DNA of 64,000 nucleotides from Neostapfia colusana (Eukaryota; Streptophyta; Magnoliopsida; Poales; Poaceae), in contig JASWHV010000012.1 in the NCBI GenBank assembly GCA_030760725.1, positions 44,609,652-44,673,651 of the forward strand, written 5' to 3'. Under the pieces are notes generated by a model. It had not been told where the DNA came from. It saw nothing but the letters and a program-made list of their open reading frames with translations, and did no database searches. Positions within the stretch are counted from its first letter, which is position 1, and each line of letters starts with the position of its first letter. This document shows positions 19,190-31,118 of the stretch, one piece after another. Position numbers and translations under genes: made by a program.

Positions 19190-22100
19190 CTCCCTATGTC
19201 ATGCTTGTCAGCTTGGTCACCATATTCGACTCCCTTTTCCCACTTCTGTGACTCATGTTGAGCACGCTTTTGATCTTATACATTGTGATTTGTGGGCATC
19301 ACCCATTACTAGTGTATCGGGCTTTAATTATTACTTAGTGATCATTGATGATTTTTCTCACTTTTTCTAGACTTTTCCATTACGATTGAAGTCTAAGACT
19401 TTTGTTACTCTTTCTCACTTCTTCGTTTGGATTTCCACTCACTTTGAGCGCACCATTCGAGCTGTCCAGTGTGATAACGGACGCGAGTTCGATAACTCTG
19501 TGTTTTGTAACTTTCTCACCGCACATGGGGTACAACTACGCATGTCTTGTCCGTATACCTCTCCTCAAAACAGCAAGGCAGAGCGCATGATTCGCACCAC
19601 TAATGATGTCATGCGCTCCCTGATGTTTCAGGCATCTGTTCTAGCCCGATACTGGGTGGAGGCTCTCCATACTGCCACACTTCTGATTAATCGCCTTCCT
19701 ACCATGGCGATTCGTGCCTCCACACCCTACTTTGCTTTATATGGCATCGATCCTCTTTACGATCACCTTCGAGTTTTCGGGTGCGCTTAATACCCTAACC
19801 TTTCTGCCACTGCCCCGCATAAGGTTGCGCCCCGCTCGACACAGTGTGTTTTTCTCGGGTATTCTCTTGATCATAAGGGGTACCGGTGCTTAGATCTCAC
19901 TACTCACCGCCTTTTGATCTCTCGGCACGTCGTCTTCGACGAGTGCTCCTTTCCCTTCTCCACCACATCTTCCGGTTCCACCGCAGAGCTGGATTCCCTT
20001 TTTCCCTCTGACTCTGAGGCTTCTCCCCAGCTGCCTTGGCCTCTTTCTTCTGCAGGTTCGACACGCGCTACGCCTCTGGTGCCCCCGGCGTCACCTGCTG
20101 CACCACGTGCGGCATCGACGCCTCCAGTGTCACCTGTTGTACCTCGGGTGGCCCCGACGTCACCAGCTGCGCCACGCGCGGCATCGACGTCTCCGGCGTC
20201 GCCTGCTGTGCCTCGGGTGACCCCTACGTCACCAGCTGCACCACGCGCGGCCTCGGCTTCCCCGACGTCACCTACAGCGAGCCCGACATCCCCGACGCCA
20301 CCGGTCGCACCAGGCGCAGCACCGACGACGACTTCTCGCTTCACTGACCCCGCACTTGTCTACCAACGACGAGCGCGGGATGGGGCCCCAGCTCCAGCTG
20401 CGCCACGCGCGGCACCGGAGCCCTCTACACCAGTCATCACGCCACGCGCGGCCTCGAGACCCACTCTCATCTACCCATGACGAGAGAAGGTTGTTGTACC
20501 CGAGTGTCTGGTGTACAACCCTCCTCTTCTCCACAGGGATCCTGGTCACGTCCACCTAATGGTGACTCGACGTGCGTCCCGGAGTCTCCGGGCGGTTGAG
20601 CGTTTCTCCGGAGCTGCCTTCTCATCGACGACGTCTCCACCGACCGACTCTTCTTCGATCTCACGCATACCGACTTCCGTCTGTAGTGCCCTCGCCGACC
20701 CTCACCGGCGTCGTGCTATGGAGGAAGAGTATGAGGCCCTACTTGCCAACCGGACCTGGGACCTAGTTCCCCGCCCCGGTCGTGGCAATGTTGTCACGGG
20801 CAAGTGGGTATTCACACATAAGAAGAAGGCGGACGGTGCCTTGGAGAGGTACAAGGCTCGGTGGGTACTTCGGGGCTTCACGCAGTGCCCTGGAGTCGAC
20901 TACAACGAGACCTTCAGCTCGGTGGTGAAGCCGGTGACGGTTCGTACCGTTCTATCGCTGGCCCTCTCGCGTTCTTGGCCCGTCCACTAGTTGGACCTCA
21001 AGAATGCCTTCCTCCACGTTACACTGACTGAGACAGTGTACTGCAGTCAGCCGATAGGATTTGTTGACTCACCTCATCCAGACATGGTCTGTAAGCTGAA
21101 CAAATCCCTGTACGGTCTGAAGCAGGCACCGAGAGCCTGGTATAGCCGGTTTGCGTCCTTCTTGGTCTCACAGGGCTTCATCGAAGCTAAGTCGGACAGT
21201 TCGTTGTTTGTCTATCGACGTGGCAGTGACACTGCTTACCTTCTACTGTACGTCGATGTCATTGTACTGACAGCGTCCAGTCCGGATCTTCTTCGGCGCA
21301 CTATTTCTGCTTTACAACAGGAGTTCGCTCTGAAGGACCTGGGCCGCCTCCACCACTTCCTGGGTATTGCGGTCGAGGACCGACCAGGCGGCTTGTTCCT
21401 TCACCAGCGATAGTACTGCCTGGATATCCTGCAGCGAGTAGGCATGGCTGAGTGCAAGCCGTGTTCCACTCCAGTGGATACTCAGGCGAAGCTCTCCGCT
21501 ACCGACGGGACACCCGTCACTGACCCTACTACTTACAAGAGTTTTTCAGGTGCTCTTTAGTACCTCACGTTCACTAGGCCGGATATGTCCTATGCGGTTC
21601 AGTAGGTGTGCCTTCACATGCATGACCCAAAGGAGTTGTGCCTCACCAATGTGAAGCGGATTCTTCGGTACCTGCGTGGCACCCTTGACTACGGCCTCCT
21701 CCTTTGACGTGACGCAGCCTCCGAGCTGGTCGTGTACACCGACGTTGACTGGGCAGGCTGCCCGGACACTCGCCGGTCTACCTCTGGCTACGCCGTCTTC
21801 CTTGGCGGTAATCTCGTCTCGTGGTCCTCGAAGCGACAACACGTGGTATCGCGTTCCAGTGCTGAGGCGGAGTATCGCTCCGTGGCTAACGGCGTAGCTG
21901 AGGCTTCCTGGCTTCAGCAGCTGCTTCAGGAGCTCCACACTCCCGTCGCCAGGAGCAACCTGATCTATTGCAACAACGTCAGCGCCGTGTACCTCTCCAA
22001 CAACTCGGTCCAGTGTCAGCTCACGAAGCATGTGGAGATCGACCTACATTTTGTTCATGAGCGGGTTGCACGTGGCGAGATTCGGGTACATCATGTCCCG

Positions 22101-22194
22101 ACTACGACGCAGTTCATCGACATCTTCACGAAGGGCCTCCCATCGTCGCTGTTCTCTGAGTTTCGGTCCAGTCTAAACATCTGCAGTGGCTAGA
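19190..22194 (+). pseudogene. Copia A integrase, reverse transcriptase and RNase H, broken
   Basis: Integrase: CHACQLGHHIRLPF-like zinc part, RAVQCDNGREFDNS, YTSPQNSKAERMIR. RT starts near 20707 (EEEYEALLANRTWDLVPRPG, KWVFTHKKKADG, LNKSLYGLKQAPRAWYSRF). The catalytic YVDD is YVDV (LLYVDVIVLT). RNase H has VSRSSAEAEYRSVANG and TKHVEIDLHFVHERV, ending at TAG 22192-22194. Stops within the frame include 20988, 21411, 21558, 21603 and about 21706; three of these replace a Gln codon seen in copia B. It cannot encode active enzymes. Confidence 0.85.
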
Positions 22195-22200
22195 TGTTGT

Positions 22201-22214
22201 GATTGCGGGGGGGG
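22201..22214 (+). other. Copia A polypurine tract
   Basis: GATTGCGGGGGGGG directly before the 3' LTR. Confidence 0.7.
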
Positions 22215-22371
22215 TGTTAGACTATGTAATTTAGTGGGCTAATCAGGGGCATTTTAGTCCTTTGTAGGGGATTAGGGTTAGGGGTGGTTTAGTCTTTTCC
22301 CCTAACCTAATCTCTCTATATAATGTAACCTTTGACCCCAGATTAATCATCCAATTCAGCTTTCTCTAATA
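22215..22371 (+). repeat. Copia A 3' LTR
   Basis: 157 bp, TGTTAGACTATG to TCTCTAATA, about 8 differences from the 5' copy plus one indel. Confidence 0.9.
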
Positions 22372-22376
22372 GTTTG

Positions 22377-22723
22377 GTTGGTCTCGGTTTGTTCTCTGTG
22401 ATACATAAACACTTGATCTCTGCTCATATTCCTTTGGGTGCTGCTACTTCCTCGACCTCACTCGATCATTCATCTTGCCACATTCATCAGATTGCAATGT
22501 CGTATCTCAGAGGGAGAGCTTTTATTGTGGACGTCTTTTCTGGTAAGCATTATCGTTGCAGGAGAAGCAAGACCACAAGGAAGGATTAAACTCCTTAGAG
22601 TCCCAGTCTTAGTTTAATTTGTTTACTCAAGTTTGCTGAGTTAGAGATGAGGTCCAAGTCAGTTCTATTAGATTTGATGTGATAGTCTAGGTTGTCTTAT
22701 TTTTCAGATTCCTTTTTCTCTTT
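22377..22723 (+). other. Unique sequence between copia A and copia B
   Basis: The first 215 bp are open on the + strand in continuation of the open frame before copia A (GLFSVIHKHLISAHIPLGAA, SYLRGRAFIVDVFSGKHYRC). They are also the upstream part of the unidentified minus-strand fragment. Which strand, if either, is coding is not resolved. The remainder shows nothing recognisable. Confidence 0.3.
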
Positions 22724-22728
22724 TTGCC

Positions 22729-22815
22729 CGTTGGAATGTGTATATATGAAGTGTAGGGCTATATGTACCATGTACACTATATTGGAAACCCTAATTGATT
22801 CAAACCCTTCCAATT
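22729..22815 (+). repeat. Copia B 5' LTR (87 bp)
   Basis: Begins CGTTGGAATGTG (TG mutated to CG) and ends CTTCCAATT, followed by TGGTATCAGC. Confidence 0.8.
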
Positions 22816-22871
22816 TGGTATCAGCCAGCTCTCTCTCCTCTCTCCCTCTCTCTCTCTCTCTCTCTCCCAAC

Positions 22872-25170
22872 ATGCCCTCGAGCGGGCCGCCGCCCCTGCC
22901 CGCCCCCGCCCCTCCTTCCTTCCCTCTCTCCGCCTCCGCTGCCGCCGCCCCGCCCTTGGGGTCAGTCGCCGCCGGCTCGGCAGCGCAGCCCTAGGCCGCC
23001 TCCGCCTCCCCAGCGCTGCCCGGGGCCGCCCCGCCCTTGAGGTCGGCCGTCGCTGGCTGGGTCGCGCCGCCCTAGGCCACCGCCGCTTCGCCAGTGCCGC
23101 GAGGTGCCACCCCGCCCTCGGGGTCGGCCCTCGCCGGCTCGGCCTCGTCGCCCCAGGCCGCCGCCGCCTCACCAGCGCCACCCTGGGTTGTCGGCACCTC
23201 ACCAGCGCCGCCCTGGGCCGCCACCGCCTCACCAGCGCCGCCTCGGGCCGCCGCCATCTCACTAGCACCGTCCTGGGCCGCCGCCGCCTCACCAGTGCCG
23301 CCCTGGGCTGCCTCGCCCTCGGGGTCGGCCGTCTCCGACTCGGCCGCGCCGCCTTGGGCCGCCGCCGCCTCGTCTACGTCGCTGCCGGGTCATCTCCATC
23401 CGCATCCCCCTAGCTTCTTCCCGCCGTCGCTGTGGGGCGCTCAGCCGCCACCGACACCTGGTCAGCCGTCGCCACCGGCCCATGATGTGTGGCCGCTACC
23501 AGCCCCTCATGTGTGGCCACCATCGACTGCCTCGTCGCCACTGCCGCCGGTTGCAGTCTTCGCTACCCTCGCCGATCCGGTGGCTCCCGCCGGTGGTACT
23601 GGTCAGCCGTCTGCGACTGCCTCTGGCGTCGTCGCTGCTCTGGTGGCTGCTCGCGAGCATGAGCGAACTCTCGCTCGTGCCTTGGAGCAGCAGCGAGTGT
23701 CCATGGCGGCTCTCACTCACCAGCTCGAGGAGGCCACACACCCGCAGTGGAGTGCCACCCATGAGTCCTCCCCACGCGACGGAGCTGCCTATAGCACCTA
23801 CGTGGCTTCCCTTGTCGCCGCTCTCCACGCTCAGGCAGCTGGTGTCCAGAACATCCGGGTGCTCGTCCCGGTTGTCCTCAGGACCGACTCCACCTCATAT
23901 GGCAGGTGGCCTCACCTATTTATCCTCACGTTGAGGTGTTTTCGCCTTGACGATCACGTCCTCCGAGATGACTCCCCATTGGACTATTCCTGGATCAGCA
24001 TGGACAGCCTGGACCTTGCATGGATCCTCGGTTCCCTCTCTGAGGAGCTGCGGGATATTGTCAGGCAGCGTGGTGGCGGCACTGCTCGTCAGGCGTGGCT
24101 CATCCTCGAGCAGCGCTTCCAGAGGAACCGCGTGACCCGAGCTCTTAACATCCGGGCACGGTTCGGGGCTGCTGTCAAGGGGGACGTGTCAGTCTCCGCC
24201 TACTGTCGTCAGATGAAGGGTATGGCGGATGCCCTTCACGACCTTGGTGACCACGTTCCGGAGACTTCTCTTGTTCTTCAGGTCCTGCAGGGTCTGAACG
24301 AGCGTTACTCCCACCTTCAGACTGTGATTCTTTGTGAGGAGCCACTTCCGACCTTAGAGAAGGTCTGGTCTGATCTGGAGCTCGAGGAGATCACTTCTAG
24401 AGGTCCTGTCGTCTCCTCAACTGCCACCGCCTTCTACGGCTCTGGGCAGCCCTACCGACCTCCTCCACCTGCTGCTCCTTCAGAGGGATAGCCGCCGCGT
24501 CCGTCTACCACTCCAGGGTCCCCTGCCGGCCATGGCAGTGGTAATCGTCGTCGGGGTGGTCGTAAGCACGGTGGCCGTGGAGGTTTCACAGGAGGAGGTG
24601 GTACTACTGGCGGTGGTGGTACCAGTCAGGGTAGTGGCGCAAGTGCTCTGCCACACTGGCCCACTCCCTACAACCCGTGGACCGGCCAGATATCCATGTG
24701 GCCTGGGCCGTCTCTGGGTCTCCCGCCACCTCGACCTTCGTGACCTTAGGCGGCCTACGTGGCCACTCCTACCCACGGCGGGGCTGGCTACCCACCTGGC
24801 GGACAGTGGACTCCGACCTCTGGTGGGCCATCCACCCACTGGAGCTCGGGTGCTGAGTCCTCGGTGCAGCACACCACTCCTGACGGGTGGGACCGTTAGT
24901 CGTTGGCTTCCTCCTTCAGCACGATGACTCTCACTCCACCCGGTCTTGTCTGGGTTGCTGATTCCGGCGCATCGTACCACACTACTCCTAATGCTGGTAT
25001 ACTCTCTCCTACCCATCCTTCCCACCCTTCTCATCCTTCATCTATCTTTGTTGGGAATGGGTCTTTTCTTCCTGTCACCTCAGTAGGTGACTTAGGTTCT
25101 TCGGGTTCTTTCCAACTCAGAGATATTCTCGTTGCTCCTGACATTATTCAAAATCTTCTTTCTGTTCATC
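22872..25170 (+). pseudogene. Copia B gag and protease start, broken
   Basis: ATG 22872 (MPSSGPPPLPAPAPP) opens a Pro/Ala-rich N-terminus with in-frame TAGs near 22992 and 23073. The same frame then runs to 24491: Ala-Ser-Pro-rich repeats, SYGRWPHLFILTLRCFRLDD, SEELRDIVRQRGGGTARQAW and KVWSDLELEEI. Gly-rich tail and protease follow in other frames (VWVADSGASYHTTPNAG at about 24950). The reading ends at the Sirevirus C insertion and continues at 35394. Confidence 0.75.
23155..23310 (+). repeat. Minisatellite coding Ala-Ser-Pro-Ala-Pro-Pro-Trp repeats
   Basis: About five imperfect units of roughly 30 bp (CCTCACCAGCGCCGCCCTGG) encode ASPAPPWAAA-type peptides inside gag. Confidence 0.75.
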
Positions 25171-26675
25171 TGAAAGTGCATCTAGGCACCCCCTTGTGGG
25201 TTTTGGACGATTGTTGACAAATGAATTGAGATCCTAATGAACTCGTTGAGATGAATGCAGATTAACTCGTGTAAGGAAGAATTGGTGCACTAAAAAAGGT
25301 GAAAAATGAAGTGATGAAGAAAAAGGAAAAGGACAGATCCATGAACCAAGCGCAATGTAGAATTACTTGTATAGGATGTGTGTGAGAGACACATACCAAG
25401 AGCTCAAAATCTTTACGTAGGGGTAAGGGCTTAAAACAAACCCAAATCACTCACAACACGGTGCACCGGACTAGTCCGCTCAGAAACCGGACTAGTCCAT
25501 TCAACTTTCTGTTGCCTCACAACACGGTGCACCGGACTAGTCCGCTCAAAAACTGGACTAGTCCGTTCAACTTTCTGTAGTCACACAACACAGGTGCACC
25601 GGACTAGTCCGCTCAGAAACCGGACTAGTCCGTTCAACTTTCTGTTGCCTCACAACACAGTGCACCGGACTAGTCCACTCAGAAACCAGACTAGTCCGCT
25701 TAACTTTCTGTTGCCTCACAACACAGTGCACCGGACTAGTCCACTCAGAAACCGGACTAGTCCGTTCGACTCTCTGGAACCAGCATTCACCTTGCACCGG
25801 ACTAGTCCGCTCTTGGAACGGACTACTCTGTTCAACTTTCTGTGAACACATTAATTTAGGGTTTCCACTGTGCCGCATGCAACACAAAAATTGTACATGG
25901 CACACCGGACTAGTCCAGTGAACAGAGCAGACTAGTCCGGCCGCTAGGGTTTTTGGAAACCTTATATAAATAGAAGTGCACGGCCACACATTTACATGAC
26001 TTGACTCCCAGTGTCGCCGCACGCCCCAAGGGCACAAAAATTACCTCTCTCCACTCATTCTAAGGCTAGAAAGATTAAGTCTTTGAGGATTAGAGATTGG
26101 ATCAAGGAGAGAGTTGTTCTTCTCGCTATTGAGCTCTTGGTTTGTCCCCTCTCACACAATTGCCGATTGTTGTTCTCTGTTTGTGTGTGGGAGGAAGAGT
26201 TACTCTCTGTAATCTTGTGGGAGCACTCAGATTGTGAGAACGCCCCACGTACAAATGTTTATCCCTATTGTAGTTAGTGAATTTGAATCGGCCTTTGTGG
26301 CGATTCAACAAGGGAAGGGTTGGTAAAGACCCGGTCCTTGGTGGACTCCTCAACGGGGACGTAGATTCCTGGGTGGAATTGAACCTCGGGATAAAACTTT
26401 GTCTAGTGTCTTCTTGATCTTACTTCAATTGTTAATTAGGGGTGCTAGTCATCATTTGATTTACATTCACACCTAGTGTTAAAATTGAGAGTATTGTGTC
26501 TTACTTCACTACTTGAATAATCATTTATTTTCCGCTGCACAAATACCTGAAGTAGGAACAAGTCTCACTTTGATCTTTTAATTACGATCATACCGGATTG
26601 GTCCGCACCATACCGGACTAGTCCGGCCCACCTGGAATTAATCAGTTCGCTAAGTGTTTTAGAAAACCGCCTAAA
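25171..26675 (+). repeat. Element C 5' LTR, 3' end deleted
   Basis: Starts TGAAAGTGCATCTAGGCACC. It matches the 3' LTR up to CCGCCTAAA, then jumps into gag. The final 37 bp or so and the primer site are absent. Confidence 0.85.
25461..25945. repeat. Palindrome array in C 5' LTR
   Basis: Tandem units of about 65-70 bp, each with two copies of CCGGACTAGTCCG joined by CTCAGAAA and followed by TTCAACTTTCTGTTGCCTCA. About six units, with some decayed palindromes. Confidence 0.9.
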
Positions 26676-27845
26676 CTTTGAAATGATGGAGAAGGAAGCC
26701 AAGCATGTGAAGGAACCTGCCCACCTCACCTCGGCAAAGAAGAGTAAAGACAACAAGCCTCAACAAAAGAAAATATTCAAAAAAAGAAGCAATATGGCCA
26801 AGCACATCTAGGGAAGAAATGTGACTCCAATGATGAGTCCCCATCTGAAGAAGAAGAAGAGGAGATGACTATTATAGCTATCAAGAAGCCTACCATGAAG
26901 TCTACGCTATTCACAACCAGGGGAGCATGGAAGGACACCAACCACACATGCCTAATGGCCAAGGAAGGAAAAATAAAGGTTTAAACCAAATCTCCCTCCT
27001 TGCATTCTTTCACTAGTGATATTGATAATTCTAGTGATGATGAAGACATACTTAGAGGTATAGTTAAAAATACTATAGTTAAAATAAAAATTCTAATGGA
27101 TGAGATAGTTGATAAGGAGGAGCTACAATCGACAAGAAGATATGATCATTCTCCAAAAGGAGAAATATCTAAAGATTAAAGGGCTTCTTGAGATTGAAAA
27201 AGAGCGAAGCAAAACACTTGAGATTGAGTTAGATTCAAGCAAGGAGACTTGTTTGAAGCTAAAAGACTCAAACACTGCACTCAAGAATGAACTTGCTAAC
27301 GTAACCAAGGTTAACAAGATTCTTGAGACGCAAGTTGAGTCACTCAAGCATAGTGGTTCTTCATCCTATTTAAGCTCACCTTCTCAACATGTTGAATCCA
27401 AAACTCTTGTAACTTGTACATATACTAAAAATGACACCCACATAAAAGAAAAGTCAAACTTGACAAAAAAACAAGCATCCCTCTCAAAGTGGCATGTTTG
27501 ACAAGGAGAAGGTCAAGTATAACAAGACCTCCTAATGTCAAACATGGTATTGGGTATTCTTATGGTGAAAGGCAAAACGCTAGAAGCCACAAGGATGACA
27601 AGAAGAGCATTGTCTTTGTCAAGCGAAATTCCTCCCAAGTTGGAAAACATAACAATGTTGATAAAATTAACATTGAAAACTCATATGAACAACAAATCTT
27701 GTTTAGAACCTTTGATGCTTCATATGTGCTTATGAAAAACAGTTTTGGAAAAGTTTATGCCAAATATGTTGGGTCACGCCATGAGAACACCAAGTCTAGT
27801 GTGTGGGTGCCCAAGTCACTTGTCACTAACCTCAAAGGACCCTAG
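26676..27845 (+). pseudogene. Element C gag remnant
   Basis: The N-terminal capsid region is missing. The remainder reads EKEAKHVKEPAHLTSAKKSK, an acidic SPSEEEEEEM, a coiled-coil-like segment (KGLLEIEKERSKTLEIELDS, KDSNTALKNELANVTKVNKI), and VWVPKSLVTNLKGP before a TAG at 27843. Several stops and frameshifts occur. In Sireviruses the gag C-terminal coiled coil is typical. No CCHC knuckle was seen in this copy. The pol frame starts in a different phase about 45 bp on. Confidence 0.65.
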
Positions 27846-27883
27846 CAAGCTTGGGTAACTAAAACCAAAGCATAGTTTCTTTC

Positions 27884-30800
27884 TTGCAGGCATATGCATC
27901 CGGTGGAGCGAAATGGGTGCTAGATAGTGGATACACCAATCATATGACCGGAGAAAGAAAAATGTTTGTGGAGTATGAACAAAATGAAAACTCAAGCGAA
28001 GGCATCTGTTTTGGTGACAACAGTCAAGGAAAGGTACTAGGTACCGGTAAAATAGCTATCTCATCACAACACACACTTTCTCATGTTTTACATGTTGATT
28101 CCTTAGATTATAACCTCATGTCCATATCTCAACTATGTGACAAAGGTTATAATTGCTTGTTCACTAATGAGGGTGTGACCGTCTCTAGAAGGAGTGATGA
28201 CTATATTGCTTTCAAGGATGTGTTAAAGGGAAAACTTTATCTAGTTGATTTCAACAAAGATAAAGCCGAACTTGACACATGCTTGATTGCAAAGACCAAC
28301 ATGGGTTGGTTGTGGCATAGACGGCTAGCGCATGTTGGTATGAGGAATCTACAAAAACTTCTAAAAGGCGATCACATCCGAGGTTTGAAGGATGTTGTTT
28401 TTGAGAAAAACAGGCCTTGTAGCGTGTGTCAAGCCGGGAAGCAAGTAGGAGCACCCCATCCAGCGAAGAATGTCATGACTACAACAAGACCACTCGAGCT
28501 CCTCCACATGGACCTATTTGGTCTAATTGCTTATATAAGCATCGGCGGTAATAAATATGGTTTAGTTATTGTCGATGATTTTTCACGCTTCACGTGGGTT
28601 TTCTTTTTGCATGATAAGTTAGAAACTCAAGGAAAGCTCAAGAAATTCTCAGGCGAGCTCAAAATGAATTCTCATTGACAATCAAGAACATAAGAAGTGA
28701 CAATGGAACAGAATTCAAGAACACACAAGTCGATGAATATTTAGATGAAGAAGGAATAAAGCATGAATTTTCGGCACCCTACTCCCCACAACAAAACGGG
28801 GTAGCTGAAAGGAAGAACCTGATGCTCGTTGAGATGGCAAGGACAATGCTTGATGAATACAAGATCTTTGACCGTTTTTGGGTTGAAGCTATTAACACTG
28901 CTTGTCATGCAACAAACCGACTGTACCTTCATCGCCTACTCAAGAAAATCTCATATGAACTACTCACCAGTAACAAACCAAATATTTCATACTTTCGAGT
29001 TTTTGGTTCAAAATGTTATATTCTAAACAAGAAGCCTAGGACCTCGAAGTTCGCTTCGAAGTCCGATGAGGGTTTCTTGCTCAGCTATGATTCGAACACC
29101 TACGCTTATCGTGTCTTCAACAAGGTCTCTGGACTTGTTGAAGTAGCACGTGATGTAGTGTTTAATGAAACTAACGGCTCCCAAATGGAACAAGTTGATA
29201 AGTGTGTGCTAGATCAAGAAGAAGCCCCATGTCAAGCATTGAGGAGAATGGCACTTGGTGATATTCGACCTCAAGAACAATCACAAGAATCAGGTGATCA
29301 AGATGAACCTCAACAGGAGAGCTATGATCAAGGGGGAGCCCATGAACAAAATCAAGATCATGAAGACCAACAAGATGATCAAAGCATTAATGACGGCAAC
29401 GATCTAGGGGGAGCTGAAGAAGATGATGATTATGAGAACACAACACCACAAGTACCACATCCATGAGTACACCAAAGCATACAAAGAGATCACCCCGTCG
29501 ACAACATAATTGGTGATATACAAAAAGGAGTGACAACTCGATCACGTATAGCTAACTTTTGTAAATACTATTCCTTTGTATTCTCTTTAGAACCATCCAA
29601 GGTCAAAGATGCGCTAAAAGATCCGGACTGGGTGATGGCAATGCAAGAAGAATTGAACAACTTCAAGAGGAACGAAGTATAGGAACTGGTTGAAAGACCA
29701 AAGTCCAATATCGTCGGCACTAAATGGGTCTTCCGCAACAAGCAAGACGAACACGCTGTAACAAAAAAACAAGGCATGACTTGTGGATAAAGGTTACTCA
29801 CAAGTTGAAGGTTTGTATTTTGACGAGACTTTCGCTCCCGTAGCTAGGCTTGAATCAATTCGTATATTAATTGCATATGCTACTCACCATGATTTCAAAC
29901 TGTATCAAATGGATGTCAAAAGCGCTTTCCTCAACGGACCTATCAAGGAGGAGGTGTACGTGGAGCAGCCCCTGGGTTTCAAGATCGAGAGTACCCTGAC
30001 CATGTGTTCAAACTGCGTAAGGCTCTCTATGGCCTCAAACAAGCTTCTAGAGCTTGGTATGAGTGTCTTAGATATTTTCTAATTGAAAATGACTTTAAAA
30101 TTGGTAAAGTTGATTACACCTTGTTTACCAAGCACTTCAATAATGATCTATTTATTTGTCAAATCTATGTTGATGATATCATATTCGGTTCAACTAATAA
30201 ATATCTTTGTCAAGAATTTAGTAAAATCATGACAGATAGATTGGAGATGTCCATGATGGAAGAATTGAGATACTTTTTGGGATTCCAAGTGAAACAACTA
30301 AAGGAAGGAATGTTCATAAGCAAACAAATACACTCAAGACATTCTCAAGAAATTTGGCATGGACAAAGCGAAGCCCATAAAGACTCCCATGGCAACAAAT
30401 GGATATTTAGACCTTAATGAGGATGGACCTAATGTGGATCAAAAGGTATACCGTTCTATGATTGGATCTCTACTTTATCTTTGTACATCTAGGCCTGGTA
30501 TCATGTTGAGTGTTTGTATGTGTGCAAGATTTCAAGCTGGTTCTAAGGAATGTCATTTAACAGCTGTAAAGAGAATCTTTCGATATGTAGTCCATACACC
30601 CAACCTAGGCCTTTGGTACCCTAAAGGTTCAAAGTTCAATCTCATTGGATATTCCGATGCAGATTATGCAGGATGCAAAGTATATAGAAAAAGTACCTCC
30701 GGAATTTGCCAATTCTTGGGTAGGTCCCTAGTTTTCTGGTCTTCCAAAAAGCAAAACTCAATTGCCTTGTCCACAACCGAAGCAGAGTATGTTGCAGCCG

Positions 30801-31118
30801 GGAGATGTTGTGCACAACTCCTTTGGATGCGACAAACTTTAAGGGACTACGGTTACAATATGAATTGTATTCCGCTCCTTTGTGACAATGAGAGTGCAAT
30901 TAAGATTGCACATAACCCCATTGAGCACTCTAGGACCAAACATATTGATATTCGGCATCGTTTTTTGAGAGATCATTCAATCAAAGGAGACAGCCATTTC
31001 CCATGTCAAAACCGAGAAACAACTAGCTGATATCTTCACCAAGCCACTTGATGGAAAATGCTTCTGTGAGCTTAGAAATGAACTAAATATACTTGCCTCT
31101 CGGAACGTGGCTTGAAAC
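27884..31118 (+). pseudogene. Element C pol (protease, integrase, RT, RNase H), frameshifted
   Basis: Protease WVLDSGYTNHMTG at about 27909. GAG-pre-integrase WLWHRRLAHVGMRNLQKLL and CSVCQAGKQ. Integrase catalytic motifs HMDLFG, IRSDNGTEFKN and NGVAERKN, with a frameshift near 28675. RT: FDETFAPVARLESIRILIAY, MDVKSAFLNG, LYGLKQASRAWYECL and intact IYVDDIIFGSTN. RNase H: IALSTTEAEYVAAG and RTKHIDIRHRFLRDH. At least five frame breaks or stops (for example 29466, about 29681 and 30082), so no full polyprotein. Confidence 0.85.

Larger units (their letters stand above)
16319..22371 (+). mobile_element. Ty1/copia retrotransposon A, 6053 bp
   Basis: Two LTRs of 156 and 157 bp, primer site TGGTATCAGA, purine tract before the 3' LTR, and a 5-bp target duplication gtttg (16314-16318 and 22372-22376). 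Domain order gag, protease, integrase, RT, RNase H shows Ty1/copia. The gag end is Gly-rich with WTGQIYMWPGP and no CCHC knuckle, as in the Retrofit/Ale-like group (inference). The LTRs differ at about 8 positions, so the insertion is old. Confidence 0.92.

Noticed and set aside
22777..23292. Arg-rich minus-strand frame opposite copia B gag
   Set aside because: Shadow of the Pro/Ala-coding repeat in gag on the + strand.
25461..25945. Regularly spaced repeats that could suggest a CRISPR array
   Set aside because: The repeats are palindromes in a plant retrotransposon LTR, occur in both LTRs, and have no cas genes; the host is a eukaryote.
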